The notes under the pieces were generated by a model. It was not told the DNA's origin. It worked only from the letters and a program-made list of their open reading frames with translations, and searched no databases. A stretch of 64,000 nt of DNA. It comes from Prinia subflava. Its lineage: Eukaryota; Chordata; Aves; Passeriformes; Cisticolidae. This document shows positions 37,146-53,572 of the stretch, in pieces; positions within the stretch are counted from its first letter, which is position 1, and each line of letters begins with the position of its first letter. The stretch spans positions 50,473,485 to 50,537,484 of the forward strand of contig NC_086248.1 of assembly GCF_021018805.1 (NCBI RefSeq), written 5' to 3'. The position numbers were made by a program, and so were the translations under genes.

Positions 37146-39568
37146 ACACTAAAGAAGAAGAATAACTGCATCATTATGGATCACAGTTGATGCACCATTT
37201 TATTTCCCCTTCAGGATGCTCTTGTTCAAGGAGCCAAGCACTGCCAATTGCTGCTCCTCTCTACAGGCTCCCCTTAAAAAGCAGTCTACTGGAACACCAC
37301 TTGTTGTTCTTGAGCTGTGTCTCTGCTTGCCTAGACCAATTTGGCTGCCTTGCTCCAGTGGTTGCTGTGCTACCATGGAAACTGTAGCAAAGCCCTAAAT
37401 CGTTCCACTCTGACAGGGAAATTGTTTGCATTTTGGAGTCCATCTGTCCTTACTGAGTTGTCTGCTGTCTTTCTTCCTCTGGTCATAACTACCACTGTGC
37501 TTTTGATGTATAATGAGGGGAAATGGGGAGTTAATTGCCACCTACAGGCATAAACAGGGTGTTCACTTCTGTAAAAGCAAAATGGTGTTATGTGCTGAAC
37601 CTGGAATATTATATCTGGGTAGAAACTATTTCTCTAAAAATAGTCCTGTCCTGGTTATTAATAAAATACATATCTGATCCAGATATTTGACTGCAAGGTC
37701 TGTGCTCAATTCAACTGTGTCTTTCTCTCAATGGGTTAGACACAAACCAGAGGTTTGAGGCTTCAGGAATAGTCTATTAAAGAAACTGAGAGATACAAAA
37801 AAGTTCTTCATACAATAGTGTTCAAGAGTTCCTGGAGTAGAAGTGGGAAAATCTCAAAAGAGATTAAATACATACAGCCAGAAGGAGCTGTGAAAGTTCT
37901 CTACTTTCTTAAAAGAAGTATTAACAGTAAAGTTCATGTGGTGACTTCTGCACCATGTGGATTTTACATTGCTGCTACAGGAAAGATGAGATCAGAAAAC
38001 AGCTAAATGCAATGAGAGGCAGGCTTAAGAGAAATACATGCTCACTGAGTACTCTGTAAGGCCTGGTAGTGATCCACTAACATCATCCTTTGCTGCTCAC
38101 CACCATGATTCCCTCTCTCAGGTTTCAGCACACTGCTAACAAGAGGAATAGGGAAAACAAGGAGATAAAGAGAGACAGGCTGAAAGCCAGAAGCTGTTAC
38201 TTCCAGGGAGTGATTTTCTGTAAACTGTAAGTAAATTCTCTTACATGATCTGTCAGATTCTAGGTGTTCCTAGAGGCATCACTGTGCAACAGTAGGAAAC
38301 CCATGAGTCATGGATATATTCCACTTTACTAACCATATGTTACTAGACTATTATAGTCTTCAGATTTATTAATTTTCCTGTTGAAAATTTGTATATCTAA
38401 TTAATATTATTTTTTTCTTAATACAGTGCCAGAAACATGGTTAGAGATAGTGGGTGAAGAGTGAATTGTAGTTGTTTGGAAATTTTCCATTAAACTATTT
38501 GATTCCAGTTTCAGCTGTTCAGTGAGTACCAGACAAGTTTCCTGCAATAAATCATCTTTTCTGTAAGGAGTGTCGTTTCTTTTGCTGGTCTTTGTTTAGG
38601 TCCCTAGTTCCAGTGTCCTGTTCTAAGCAGGCATGCAGCCTCCAAGCTGTGGACCTCAGAACTGTGATGGTGCTGTGGGCTTCAGGACTGTGACACTACT
38701 GTTGGCAGCTCTATGTGCTTTCATGTAGAGTTTTAAATCTGGGGAATTTTTTTTTCCACCTGACTTTAAATGCAATCCTGATTCTGTACTTTTTGAGCAG
38801 TGAGCAAAGCTATCTTTTCCATTCCCCATCTAACTGCTCTGTTTCTATGTTTCTTATACTTTTTTTTTTTAAATTTTATTTTATTGTTTTTATTTTTAAT
38901 ACATTTTCTTCTTTTCATGTAATGAAAAGCTGTAGTGATTCAGGTCTTCTCCTCAGTGAGCATCTCTAACAGGCTCTGATTTTTCCTCTCTGTAGGCACT
39001 ATTGGAAGAATCCAGTTAAAGTCTTTTTAAGTCCTCTGAGGAACATTCCTTGCCTTCAGTGATTAAGACTGCCTCTGTAAATTTGCCCACTTAATACAGT
39101 CCAAGTTTTGATGATATGAACTTTGTTCCCAAGGTTTTAAAAGATTTTTTAGTCTTTCTTTTTATAGTTGCTAATGTGGTTGTAAGAAATATTCCAGTGT
39201 CTCAGAACTACATGTCAAGTTAGCTTCTTTTCTCTTTAAAAGTGGAACAGTTGATCCTACCAGTAAAAGAAGGTTAAAAGCTATATTCAAGTCTATAAAG
39301 CAATGTGGAGCCCATGCACAGTTACTTATTGCTAATTTCTAGTTATTGTACGTGTAACTTTCTTTTCTGTTTACAGGAGCACTGCATTCTGTTTGCAGGA
39401 GCATTTCAGTAAAACAGAACTTCCATGGAAATTACCTGGGAAACACAGTGCATGTTCTGTGAGGAAATACTTTAAAAATATTTTAGAACATTTGGCAATT
39501 ATTATACTGAGCATCATTAATACAAGTAAACCATCTTAACTCTGAAATATCCTTCAGAAAATACTCTG
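37146..39568. other. Non-coding, no gene recognised
   Basis: Mixed-composition DNA. Overlapping + frames at 37187-37553 share no consistent domain. No repeat family or RNA gene recognised. Confidence 0.5.
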
Positions 39569-39591
39569 TAATCTGCCAGTGTGGCAGATTA
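39569..39591. repeat. Perfect hairpin, 10-bp stem, 3-nt loop
   Basis: TAATCTGCCA at 39569-39578 pairs exactly with TGGCAGATTA at 39582-39591 around GTG. There is no T tract or adjacent gene. Confidence 0.8.
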
Positions 39592-44432
<4,841 letters not shown>

Positions 44433-44502
44433 TCATGCTACAGGGCACTGTAGCATGAAATCAAATTCTGTAGAATTTGATTTCATGTAGAAATCAAATT
44501 CT
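44433..44502. repeat. Nested inverted-repeat cluster with 16-bp stem
   Basis: Two perfect hairpins overlap. TCATGCTACAG (44433-44443) pairs with CTGTAGCATGA (44448-44458) around GGCA. CATGAAATCAAATTCT (44454-44469) pairs with AGAATTTGATTTCATG (44472-44487) with only GT between the arms. A third copy of the inner arm, GAAATCAAATTCT, follows as a direct repeat at 44490-44502. The two hairpins share 44454-44458 and so cannot both form fully at once. No transposase or target duplication is visible, so I do not call it a transposon. Confidence 0.9.
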
Positions 44503-45109
44503 AAGGAATGAGATAAGCTCTCCTCCTCTACTAGTTGTGCCAGTTAATTTTATTTGAAGGTTTCTGCATTTTCTGCTGTTTCCAGTATGGTGATTCCAGT
44601 GCATTTTTGATCAGAATTCCATTATTTTTTCTGATGGACACACTTCATTTTAACAATGAAAGAAATGTCTGGGCAGAGCATGGGAAGTTTACCTGTGGAG
44701 TCATAAACACTACTGAATATCTGATGAATTCAAGGATTGAAATGAGCTTGATATGTTAGACTGAAGACCTCAAAACTGTGTTGAATGGGAAAATAGCACA
44801 ATAACGATTGAATGTCATTTATTATTTACAATTTTCCAGTCTGTTTCTCTGTGCAGAAACAAAACAAAATCAAACCCTAATCAAAACCTGATGCAGAGAC
44901 TAGAAGCAATCATTTTTCCATTGCGCCCAACAGACTAGCTGAAGAAAACAAATCTTGATTTCTGAATTAATCATGACCCTCAGCATTTGGTTCAGAGTGC
45001 ACAGTGAAATGATGCATGCTGCGACATCGAAGAAGAAAAATGATTGCTGTATGAGCACCAGTGCAGCTCTGTGTGATCACAGGGCTGCTGCTTCTGAATC
45101 TACATCATT
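44503..45109. other. Non-coding, no gene recognised
   Basis: AT-rich sequence between the hairpin cluster and the LTR fragment. A 74-codon + frame at 44535-44759 has no recognisable domain. Confidence 0.5.
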
Positions 45110-45306
45110 ATTTTAGAATAAACAGACCACGTTACCACCACGTTACCACCACTTCTGATAGGCCCAGCCTTGGCCAGTGACAGGTCCGTCTTGGAGCTGT
45201 CTGGCATTGCCTCTGATGGACATGGAGGAAGCTTCTGGCAGCTTCACACAGAAACCACCCCTGTAGCCCCCTGCTACCACAACCTGGCCATGCAGACCTA
45301 ATACAG
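45110..45306 (-). mobile_element. Avian ERV LTR fragment, minus strand
   Basis: Read on the minus strand, this segment starts TGTATTAGG near 45305. It then shows a block I recognise from bird LTRs: 'ggtagcagggggctac', 'gaagctgccagaagcttcc', 'ccatgtcc', 'gccagacagctccaagacgg', 'ctggccaaggctgggcc', and a 'gtggtggtaacg' block. The family was recalled, not searched. In the recalled form the last block precedes the TATA-like region; here the homology ends after it. Only the 5' half of the LTR remains, and neither LTR ends nor target duplications can be confirmed. The ACCACGTTACC sequence is tandemly doubled at about 45,126-45,150. Minus frames 45132-45317 and 45143-45388 are LTR sequence, not genes. 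Confidence 0.6.
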
Positions 45307-46680
45307 ACTTGAGACATCTTTTAGCCGTAATATATGCCCCAAGAAAAATTCCATGTATAGCTTGCAACAGTAAAACTGAGGCTGACACCAGGTGAAAAGC
45401 TTTTCATGTTGTTTTTATCTTTTGTCACTTAATGAAGAAGATAGAAGCTTTAATCACAAACTGATTTAGAGACTTAGGAGCGTGTATGTCCCAAACCAGC
45501 CTAACCTAGTAATTATAATGTCTCCTATCACAGAAAATGATCACTAGAGATTGTTTAAATGCAGAAAATAGCTCTAAGTACCATATCTTGGAGTTCTTCT
45601 CCCAGATCCCATTACAGTGAACAAGATAAAAACCAATGCATCCAAGGTGGACCTGTGTCTTCACAGGAGAAGTTTAAGGGCATAAAGAAACAATTTAGGT
45701 ATTTAGGTAGTAGGATAATACTAAAATGTATGAACATAACATATATTACAGCCAGTAAAAATGGCTACAGAGATTGAAGTTTTAAGAAGGTAATTATGAG
45801 AATGGGAATTTAGCCAGTGTAGAAACTGCTCTTCTTTCATTGAAATATAATGATATTTCTAATATTTGAAGGAGTTCCTATCTCTTAGGACAAGTGGCAT
45901 GTGTGGTATTCAAGTGTTTACTTCCAGGCCGATAGTTTTTTCTTGAAATCTGTATCCTCTTCTCATCTCCTTGATGCTACAAGCTGGCAGAATGAAAATC
46001 TAGAGGGCAGGAATGTGGTGTCTGAAATATTTTTTTTAATTTTATCAGTAAAATGCTATCCATCTAGAGTTTCAGTAGGTGTACAGATTTGCCCTGGAGA
46101 TTTACTGGAGAAATACATTAATATAACCTCTGCAGATGCTTGAAAAAAAAATCTTCCAAAGACCAAACAGATGGGTTTTATTTATCTGGGGACTCTCATA
46201 TTTTAAGGATGATAAAACTGCATTAGCTACAGTTAAGAAGTTTAGCATGTGTAAAATTCCATTTATCTGGACAGTCTTTCCAACTGTGAACAAAAAACCT
46301 TTGTGGCACGTATTAACTGGGCTCCAGCTCCATGCGCTTGAGCAGGTATTCTTCCTTTTTTTATGTCCTACTAGGTTTATCAACACTCAGTGCATACTCT
46401 GGCATCTCTTTCTATGTTTTCTGTGTTTTCTCTCTCCACATAATGAAGAACAAAATTTTAACAACTCATGATGGGCTTGTACCCATAATGGAGCAGAGAG
46501 GAGAGGACTTTTCTCTATGTCTTTCTTTCTTGCAAGAAAAACCCTTTTCTTTTGGTCCCTTCAAGCAGAGTGCAATTTCCTCTGATACATAAACATCAGT
46601 ATGGCTTAAATGAAATTGATTTTCTCTAATTTCTTGCCCAAAGACTTGAGAAAGGAAATAAATTTTCAAAACTCTGGAAA
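45307..46680. other. Non-coding, no gene recognised
   Basis: Short frames on both strands, including 46136-46471 (111 codons), with no recognisable domain. No further repeat family. Confidence 0.5.
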
Positions 46681-46752
46681 ACAAAACAAGACAAAAAAAC
46701 CCAAAACAAACAAAACCAAAACAAACAAAACCAAAACAAATAACAAAAAAAC
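46681..46752. repeat. A/C-rich repeat with 15-bp unit
   Basis: CCAAAACAAACAAAA is repeated exactly at 46701-46715 and 46716-46730 and partly from 46731. It is flanked by further AAAAC-type sequence. A minus-strand frame here reads as repeated Cys-Phe-Gly-Phe-Val units, an artefact of the repeat. Confidence 0.85.
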
Positions 46753-48794
46753 CCTCCACCTACTATAGAACATCTACAGTTCTACACATAGGTTTTATCT
46801 TCATCTGGGCTTTAAAGTTCCTGCTCTGAGGAGCTTCAGGTCACCAGGAGATCAGTACAAGCCATTTGGAGTAACTGTATGTGTCAGACACCTGGGGTGA
46901 GTTAAGCTGTGCTGCTTCTTGCAGCCTCTCTGTCTTGAGGGAATCCCATGTCTCAGGGAGCTGTGAGGATTGTGACATGCATGCAATGTGAACCAGCATG
47001 CAAGTATTGTACTATCAGCTAGGTAGATTTCATATTTATCCCATTGGAATGGATGCAATTGGAGATGTTTGGCTTTGTTTTAATGCCTGTAGTTATGGAA
47101 ACTAACCTTCCTAGATTTTAACTTTTTTTGGTTCTTTTAAATGTTTTTGCTAATACTTGCATCTCCTCCTCAATTCTTTCTTCTTGATCATATTTTGCCC
47201 TATAACAGAGGAGGATTTTTCTTGCCATCACCTGCCAAGCACCTGCCACCTCTGCTTGCAGATATCCTTTCAAACAGACTCAGTAATTTTCATCTTTGAA
47301 AAAACTTTCTTCTCTGAATGGCTGCTGTGTGCTTTTGTTCTGCAGGATTCACTGTTTCAGAGGCTGAGTAGTGATGTGTACCGTTATCGTCATATATAGC
47401 AGTTCATGAGACTGGATTTGAATGAAAATCAGAACTTGGAAGATACATGTATACTCAATGAAAAATCACACCAACAGTGGGTTATATCTGGGGGGAAAAA
47501 AAAAAGAAAAGGCAACCAAAAAAACAGAACCTCCAAACAGTCATGTAGGGTGGCTATTGGTATGAGCATGCTTACATCTGACACTTAGTATTATGTCTTG
47601 ATTAAAGAACCAGCAACTGCTAGGGGGAAAATGGGTATGTATTAAAGTTCATGAACTTCAGCATGCTTTCACCAGCTGTCCTTTGAGCTATTTATTTCAG
47701 ATTAGGTGGCACTGGTAAAGGTCAAAAATATTTGATAATCAACTTCAGCAATTAAAATCTTTGTTTTGGTCTTGAGGGAGAAAGAAAAATCCTTTCTTAT
47801 TTTCCCTTGCTCAAAGCAGAACTGCACCTTAAATTCCAGAAGGGTTTGTATACTGGTTTCCCATCTTATTTGCCCCTTTTTCTTTGATGCAGTGAAATGT
47901 AGAAATAAGCCTGACAACAGACACTGCACATTTACAGAACTAATGCTCATCTCCTGTTGTGCTGCTTTCAGCACTCTCCCCACAGCACCCTTCTCTTTGT
48001 TCTATGCCAGTACCTTGCAGTCCTTCTGCATTTCCAATTCTAAACCCATTTTGGTCCTCAGCTGGAAGCAAGCCTTGTAAAATCTTCACCTGCGAGGAGA
48101 GAAGTTGGGAATCTAGATGTAAACTCTCTGGACTAAATCCAGATCACAGGATGTAAACTAAACCTAAGGAAATATTAAGGGTTTTTTTGTTGTTTGTTTG
48201 TTTTTTCTCTTAAACTTTATAAACTAATTTTAGTTTTGTTTTCTTTCTAATGAAAAAAGTTTGTTTGCATAAATCTACTGTAATCTGTAGATGCCAGTTA
48301 TATAGTATGTCACTTTAACAATGAAAGAGATATTGCTTAGTATATTTAGGGATTTTTTGCCAACCTCCAAAACAATCATCATCTCTCCATCATCTCTCAC
48401 ACTCCCCCCAAGTGACCTCAGGAACATTTACAGCTGACACAGAAGTGCTGTAGATAGTGCAAAATGTGTAAATAAATAGTAATTACTGTAAAAGTACTTA
48501 AATATTTCCTGAAGTATAGCATCCCTTTTCTCTTGGTTACCTCTTCTTTCTTACAAGGTAGTAAGGAAGTGTTGAGTGATCACTGGCAGTAGTGGTGTTG
48601 TCATGCCTCAGTTAATCTTATTTTGTGCCCTTTTTCTAATTTAGAACTCAATAAACTGAAATCCCACCAGGAATATTTATTCTGAAGCTTGTGACCTCCA
48701 ATATATGGAGTGTGCTCCTTGTCTCAAAGGACAAAAACTTTTACCAATCATTTTCCATTATTTAAACTCTGTAGCCTTCCTCATTTCATTGCTT
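46753..48794. other. Non-coding, no gene recognised
   Basis: No repeat family, exon or RNA gene that I can support. A T/G-rich patch near 48,181-48,215 is low complexity. Confidence 0.5.
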
Positions 48795-48831
48795 AAAAAA
48801 AAAAAAAAGAAAAAGAAAAAGATCCAGCATG
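48795..48831. repeat. Poly(A) run with GAAAAA repeats
   Basis: Fourteen A followed by three GAAAAA-like units. It looks like a simple-sequence tract; no retroposed body with a poly(A) tail is recognisable upstream. Confidence 0.8.
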
Positions 48832-50333
48832 AAGCCCTTTTTATTAAATTTTCATAAATACCTAGGTATCTTCAAAAGGTCTGCTGACATTGAGTCTTAG
48901 TTCTCCTCCAGGCTGTATTGGATAGCTTAGGTCTAAAGTGGACAAGTTTGCAATGGTAGTTTTTCACCATGTAGGCTTTACACTTTTGCTGTAAGTATTT
49001 CAGACATAAAGTTAACAAAATATTTTAGTGAATGTTTGCTTGGAATTCTGCCAGTCTGGTAGCTCAATAGATTATGATGCAAATGCAGCTGCTACTTTTT
49101 CTCCATATTCATGCTAGAATAGGTAATATAGAACCAGGTTTAATTGCTCAGTGTAATTGACAGTTCTTTTCTGAAGCTGAAAAGGGAATTAATTGTCTCT
49201 CATTGTTACTTGTTGCTGTCTAAGCGTATCCTCAGGATTGTGAACAGGTAAAAGAAACTGTGCTGTTGTGCATATGCTTTTCTTCCCTCATTTAGTTCCT
49301 GTCTAACTTTGAGTTTCTGCTTCTGGTCCTTAAAATATGGAACATTCTTGGGATGATAAACAGATTTCCCACAACCTGTACTTCTCTTGACTGTGTCTTT
49401 GCTGCACTGATATAAAGTGTGTTAAGTATCTGTGGGAGGGAAAGCAGCCTCATTTTTCTCTTGGAACCAGTTCACTGACTTGCTTCTAAGAAGCAGGCCA
49501 AGAGGAATACTGAGAAGAGCAGAAATGCAACAAACTTGACATACTGCTGAACAGTAGCTATTAGCTAGGAATATGGTGAGATACTTTAGTGTTTCCTGTT
49601 AGGGGAAGACTTTTGAAATTAAAGTTTTATCTGCATCATTATGTCTAACAGCCATAGGTAGATTTATTTATTTATTTCGAAGTCAATACTCCATCAATTG
49701 CTTCTTAACCCTTTTAATATTTTCTACCTCAACAATATATTTGCTGTTTTTTCTGCCTGCCATTGTTGTTTTCACTAGAGAACTAAAAGCCATTGATAGA
49801 GAGGCAATATTTAGTTATTAGACTCAAAAAAATTTGTTATGCAAATACAGGCTCTTTAGTATTCCAAGATTTAATGATGTCAGTGGGCAGCATTGCTCTT
49901 TATGAAGGTTTAGCCATCTCCTCTCTCCTTTTTGAGCAGTGTGCTATTTCAGGTTATGTTTACAAGTACCTTTCCATTTGCAGCTAAACAGGCCAAGTTT
50001 TTTCTGCATTCACAAGGTAGTAACTCTCCAGTGGTCACTGAAAATGACCATAATTAATATTTGCTATTTGCCTGAGCAAGAAGATTCGAACTTCATAACC
50101 ATTCCTTATAGACACATGAGAATCTATTCTCTTAAAGTCTTAAAGGTAAGACAGATGGGATGCTGCTTTGTACAGTAATCTTTATATTCAGTCTTCCTAC
50201 CAGTTAATGTGTCATATTGAAAAGAATTGTAGAACTAGATGGGAAAACAGAGTACTTGTTTAAATGGAGATCTCACTGCCAGGGATCACTGGATATTTGA
50301 AATGCTAATAATACTCTCCTGTGGTGACTGTAT

Positions 50334-50417
50334 TGTCATTAAATGTTATTAAATGTTGATTGACCTCAGGACAATGATGTCATTAATATTAATGTCAATT
50401 AATGTCATTAATAAATG
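50334..50417. repeat. Imperfect TGTCATTAA repeat cluster
   Basis: The words TGTCATTAA, TGTTATTAA, TGTCATTAAT and TGTCAATTAA recur several times within 84 bases, some on the opposite strand as TTAATGTCA-like forms. It has probably grown by local duplication. Confidence 0.6.
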
Positions 50418-51570
50418 CTCTCCCTGTAAATAGTCCTGAAAGAGGGGTGGTAAAAGATGAGGAAACTGCTGAGAGTGCTCTCTAGAGCACCAGTGTCTGT
50501 ACAGGGGATGAGACTGAATTACTGATGGTTATCTATAATGTTTAAGTAAATAAGGAGTGCTAAGCAGGACTTGTAGCAACTGAAGTCTGTGAAAAAAATT
50601 GATGGGGAGGGTGTTTAGCATATGGCAAATGAAGTTTCTTAGAGATTTAAAGTATTCTTCACTTAGAAGCACAATTGTGAAAACAGAGAGATGAAAAAAA
50701 AATAGAGATCACCTTTAGGGGGAAAAAAATGATTAAATGAGCCCCCCTTGAGTTTTTTTTTTTTATTTTATTTAAAAATTCAGTTCAATCCTTTGGAAAT
50801 GACCTGGATCTGTAGGCAGGGAAAAGTAGATATGATTTTTTTTTTCAAGTATTAAATTGATAGATGTGTTTGGTTGCTGACAAACACCTGTGAGAATAAT
50901 ACATATTTCTTTGGGGATGGGAGGAAAGCTAGAAGGAAGGGAGAAGTATATAAAATACCTAGAACTAAAAGGTTTTATAGCACTTTGATAGGTCTTCTCC
51001 AGATTGTGTTAGGGCTTGTTCATATTTTGGAAATAAGAGAGTCTAAAGCATCTAGCAAAAGCAGATTTGTGTAATTTTAAAATTATATACAACTGAAAGA
51101 TCAACTGTTGATCATATAAATATAAATCCTGATAAAAGAAACTGGAACATGCAGAGAATGAAAATGAGCCATTAGTGAGCTTCAATAAAAGGGGAAAAAA
51201 AGAGGCCTAGTTTTTGGTGTGGAAAAACACAGAAGAACTGTGTGCTTAGACCTCAGATATCAAAGAGTTTCTCTGTTGCCTCCAAAGGAATTGAAGACTT
51301 GTACCCTGTTAGATGTCTAATCATACCATGAGACACAGACACACACAGCATGGATTTATAGTGCTGGGGGTTACAGAACTTCTCAAGTAATTTATCCAGA
51401 AGCTTGTGGCAGACTGTGCCCAGAAGTAGGTTGCCCAGCCCGTAGCAAACTTAAGTTCTTGCTCTCAAAAAGCACATAATTAAATGCAAATCAGTCTGAT
51501 GTGAATTCTTCTAGGCAGAGCTTTTTCCAATAAAACAGAGCATTTGCCCCATCTTGGAAATAGGCCTTGG

Positions 51571-51594
51571 AAATTTTGTTCTGAAACAAAATTT
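51571..51594. repeat. Perfect hairpin, 10-bp stem, 4-nt loop
   Basis: AAATTTTGTT at 51571-51580 pairs exactly with AACAAAATTT at 51585-51594 around CTGA. AT-rich; no associated gene. Confidence 0.8.
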
Positions 51595-53535
51595 AAGGAA
51601 TAACTTAAAAGACACTAAAAAAATATGAACACCTTAACTTTTGTAGAGTAGCTTGCTGTCTTCTTTCCTTCCTGATTATAACCAGACTAACCTTTGGGGG
51701 AAAGGGTCTGAACATCCAGGGAACTCGCATAAAGAATACTGAAGCTTGCATAAAGCATATTGAAAAGGTCACCTTTTGTGTAATGCTGAATTGTGCAATT
51801 CAAAGAATGCAGTTTGCAGAATGGCATTCACAGTTGGCTCATGTAAGGACTGTTTTCCATCAGTTTTGGAGAAAATAGTCCTCCCTGAGGTATTTTTCAT
51901 CTTTTCCCTTCTTTTTCTGTGTTAGTTTGGTGTGCACAGTTTTAGAGTTGTGCCATACACAGCAGCCTCAAGCCTGAACAGTGGAATACGTTTATTTTTA
52001 TTGGGCATGTGCCTTGTCCTGTTACTGTGAGCTAGAATGAGACATTCAGTTATTAGCAGATCATAGACAGCCACATAATTGCCAGTGTACACTGATGAAG
52101 TGGGATTCTTCTTACATGGTCTAAAATAAATTTTTGTGACTTACCATATTGTTCAGCTGGACATTTCTATAAAAACAATATCAAACTCAGAAAATTTTCA
52201 AGAGTTGGTATTATGGTTTGTTTTCTTCAAACCTTCTGACAAGGAATAACTATATAGAAGGGGCAATGCAGGTTCAAACCATTGGACCAGTCTGAGTTTT
52301 GTGGTGCTGTTGATGAAGCAGAGGATGGTGTTTGTGTATTTCCAGGAAAACTAACATGTAAAAATCAAAAAGTTTTGTAGTTCACTTGAGCTTTTATGTC
52401 CCCATCTCTTTGATCAAGAAATCTGACTCAAAACACTCAGAATAAAATATTTTCTCTTGAGAAGTCCAGAGATCTTCAGAGGCTATGAAAGGAGCTGCAC
52501 TTTCTGTATTTTGATGACTTAGAAGCTCTGAAAAAGGCAGAGCTATGTTGTTTGGTTTGGGAAAAACACAGGGTAGCAGTAATACTGTTCCCTCTGGTAA
52601 ACTCCAAAATGTTCTGCAGTTAAACTTCAGGAAAAAATCTGGTTTTGTTTTCACAAATAATTGTATTCCATCCATCTTGGGTTTAGCAAATCAGAACTGA
52701 CAAATAAAGCTATGAAATCTATTGATTCTAATGTGTCTGGTATATTAAAAAATCTGGAAAATGAAGAATATTTCTTTTATGTGTGATATTATTAAGCATT
52801 ATTCTTATCATGGGTGTTCTTAAACTTTCTAGTCTTGGATCAACCATGTCCATAACTATTAAATATTGAGATGACAATTTTTTCCTTGGAGTAGATGTCA
52901 GAAATGATGTGGCTGAAGGACAGGGCAGGAACCAAAGTCTGACTGGCTGTTTGGAGAACACTTATTCCAAGGAGAAATACATGTCAAAACACTGTTGTTA
53001 GGCATCTAGTGATGAATGATTTTTTTTTTTCCCCAACAACATATGTGCACATGGAGGGGAAATTTCAGTGTGACTGAATATATTAAGGCTTCAAAGGCCT
53101 TTCATAGTTCCTCAATTCAGCCATTTTCACATACTCACTAATTTGGTCTTAAATCCCGCTTTTCTGATGGAACAATACTGTTTCCAAGCAGACTTGAAAA
53201 AGCTCAAAACCATAAACAAAACAAATACATAAATCAAAGGGTATTCATCTTTGCTTCTCAAATAGAGAAATCTACCTTTGTTTTTGGAAAGAAATCTAAG
53301 AGCTGGGAAAGAAAAAGTGAGCTTGCTTTTCAAGGGTCATCTTTCTTGTTTTTCTTCTGTACTCACAACACTTGAGGTGTGCAAATCTAAACCAAACAAT
53401 TGTAATCCTCTAAGCAGAGCAGTGTCTGTTTCCAAACTTCTTGCAGTTCATTTTTCTTTTTCTTTTTCACGTTTCTTATTCTGTTGAGAGCCTTGCTAAC
53501 TGCTTTAGGTCTTCCTGGTGCTAGTAATGGTACAA

Positions 53536-53572
53536 TTTATATTTTAATTAACAGAGTTAATTAAAATATAAA
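53536..53572. repeat. Perfect hairpin, 16-bp stem, 5-nt loop
   Basis: TTTATATTTTAATTAA at 53536-53551 pairs without mismatch with TTAATTAAAATATAAA at 53557-53572 around CAGAG. All paired bases are A or T. No transposon ends, target duplication or gene is visible beside it. Confidence 0.9.

Larger units (their letters stand above)
48832..53535. other. Non-coding, no gene recognised
   Basis: AT-rich sequence with two small structured items listed separately (50334-50417 and 51571-51594). No coding exon, RNA gene or repeat family recognised. Confidence 0.55.

Noticed and set aside
44433..44502. Miniature inverted-repeat transposon
   Set aside because: The arms are separated by only 2-4 bases, with no flanking target duplication and no interior, so a transposon origin is not supported.
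45143..45388. 81-codon minus-strand frame with Gly/Val-rich start
   Set aside because: Most of it coincides with the avian LTR fragment.
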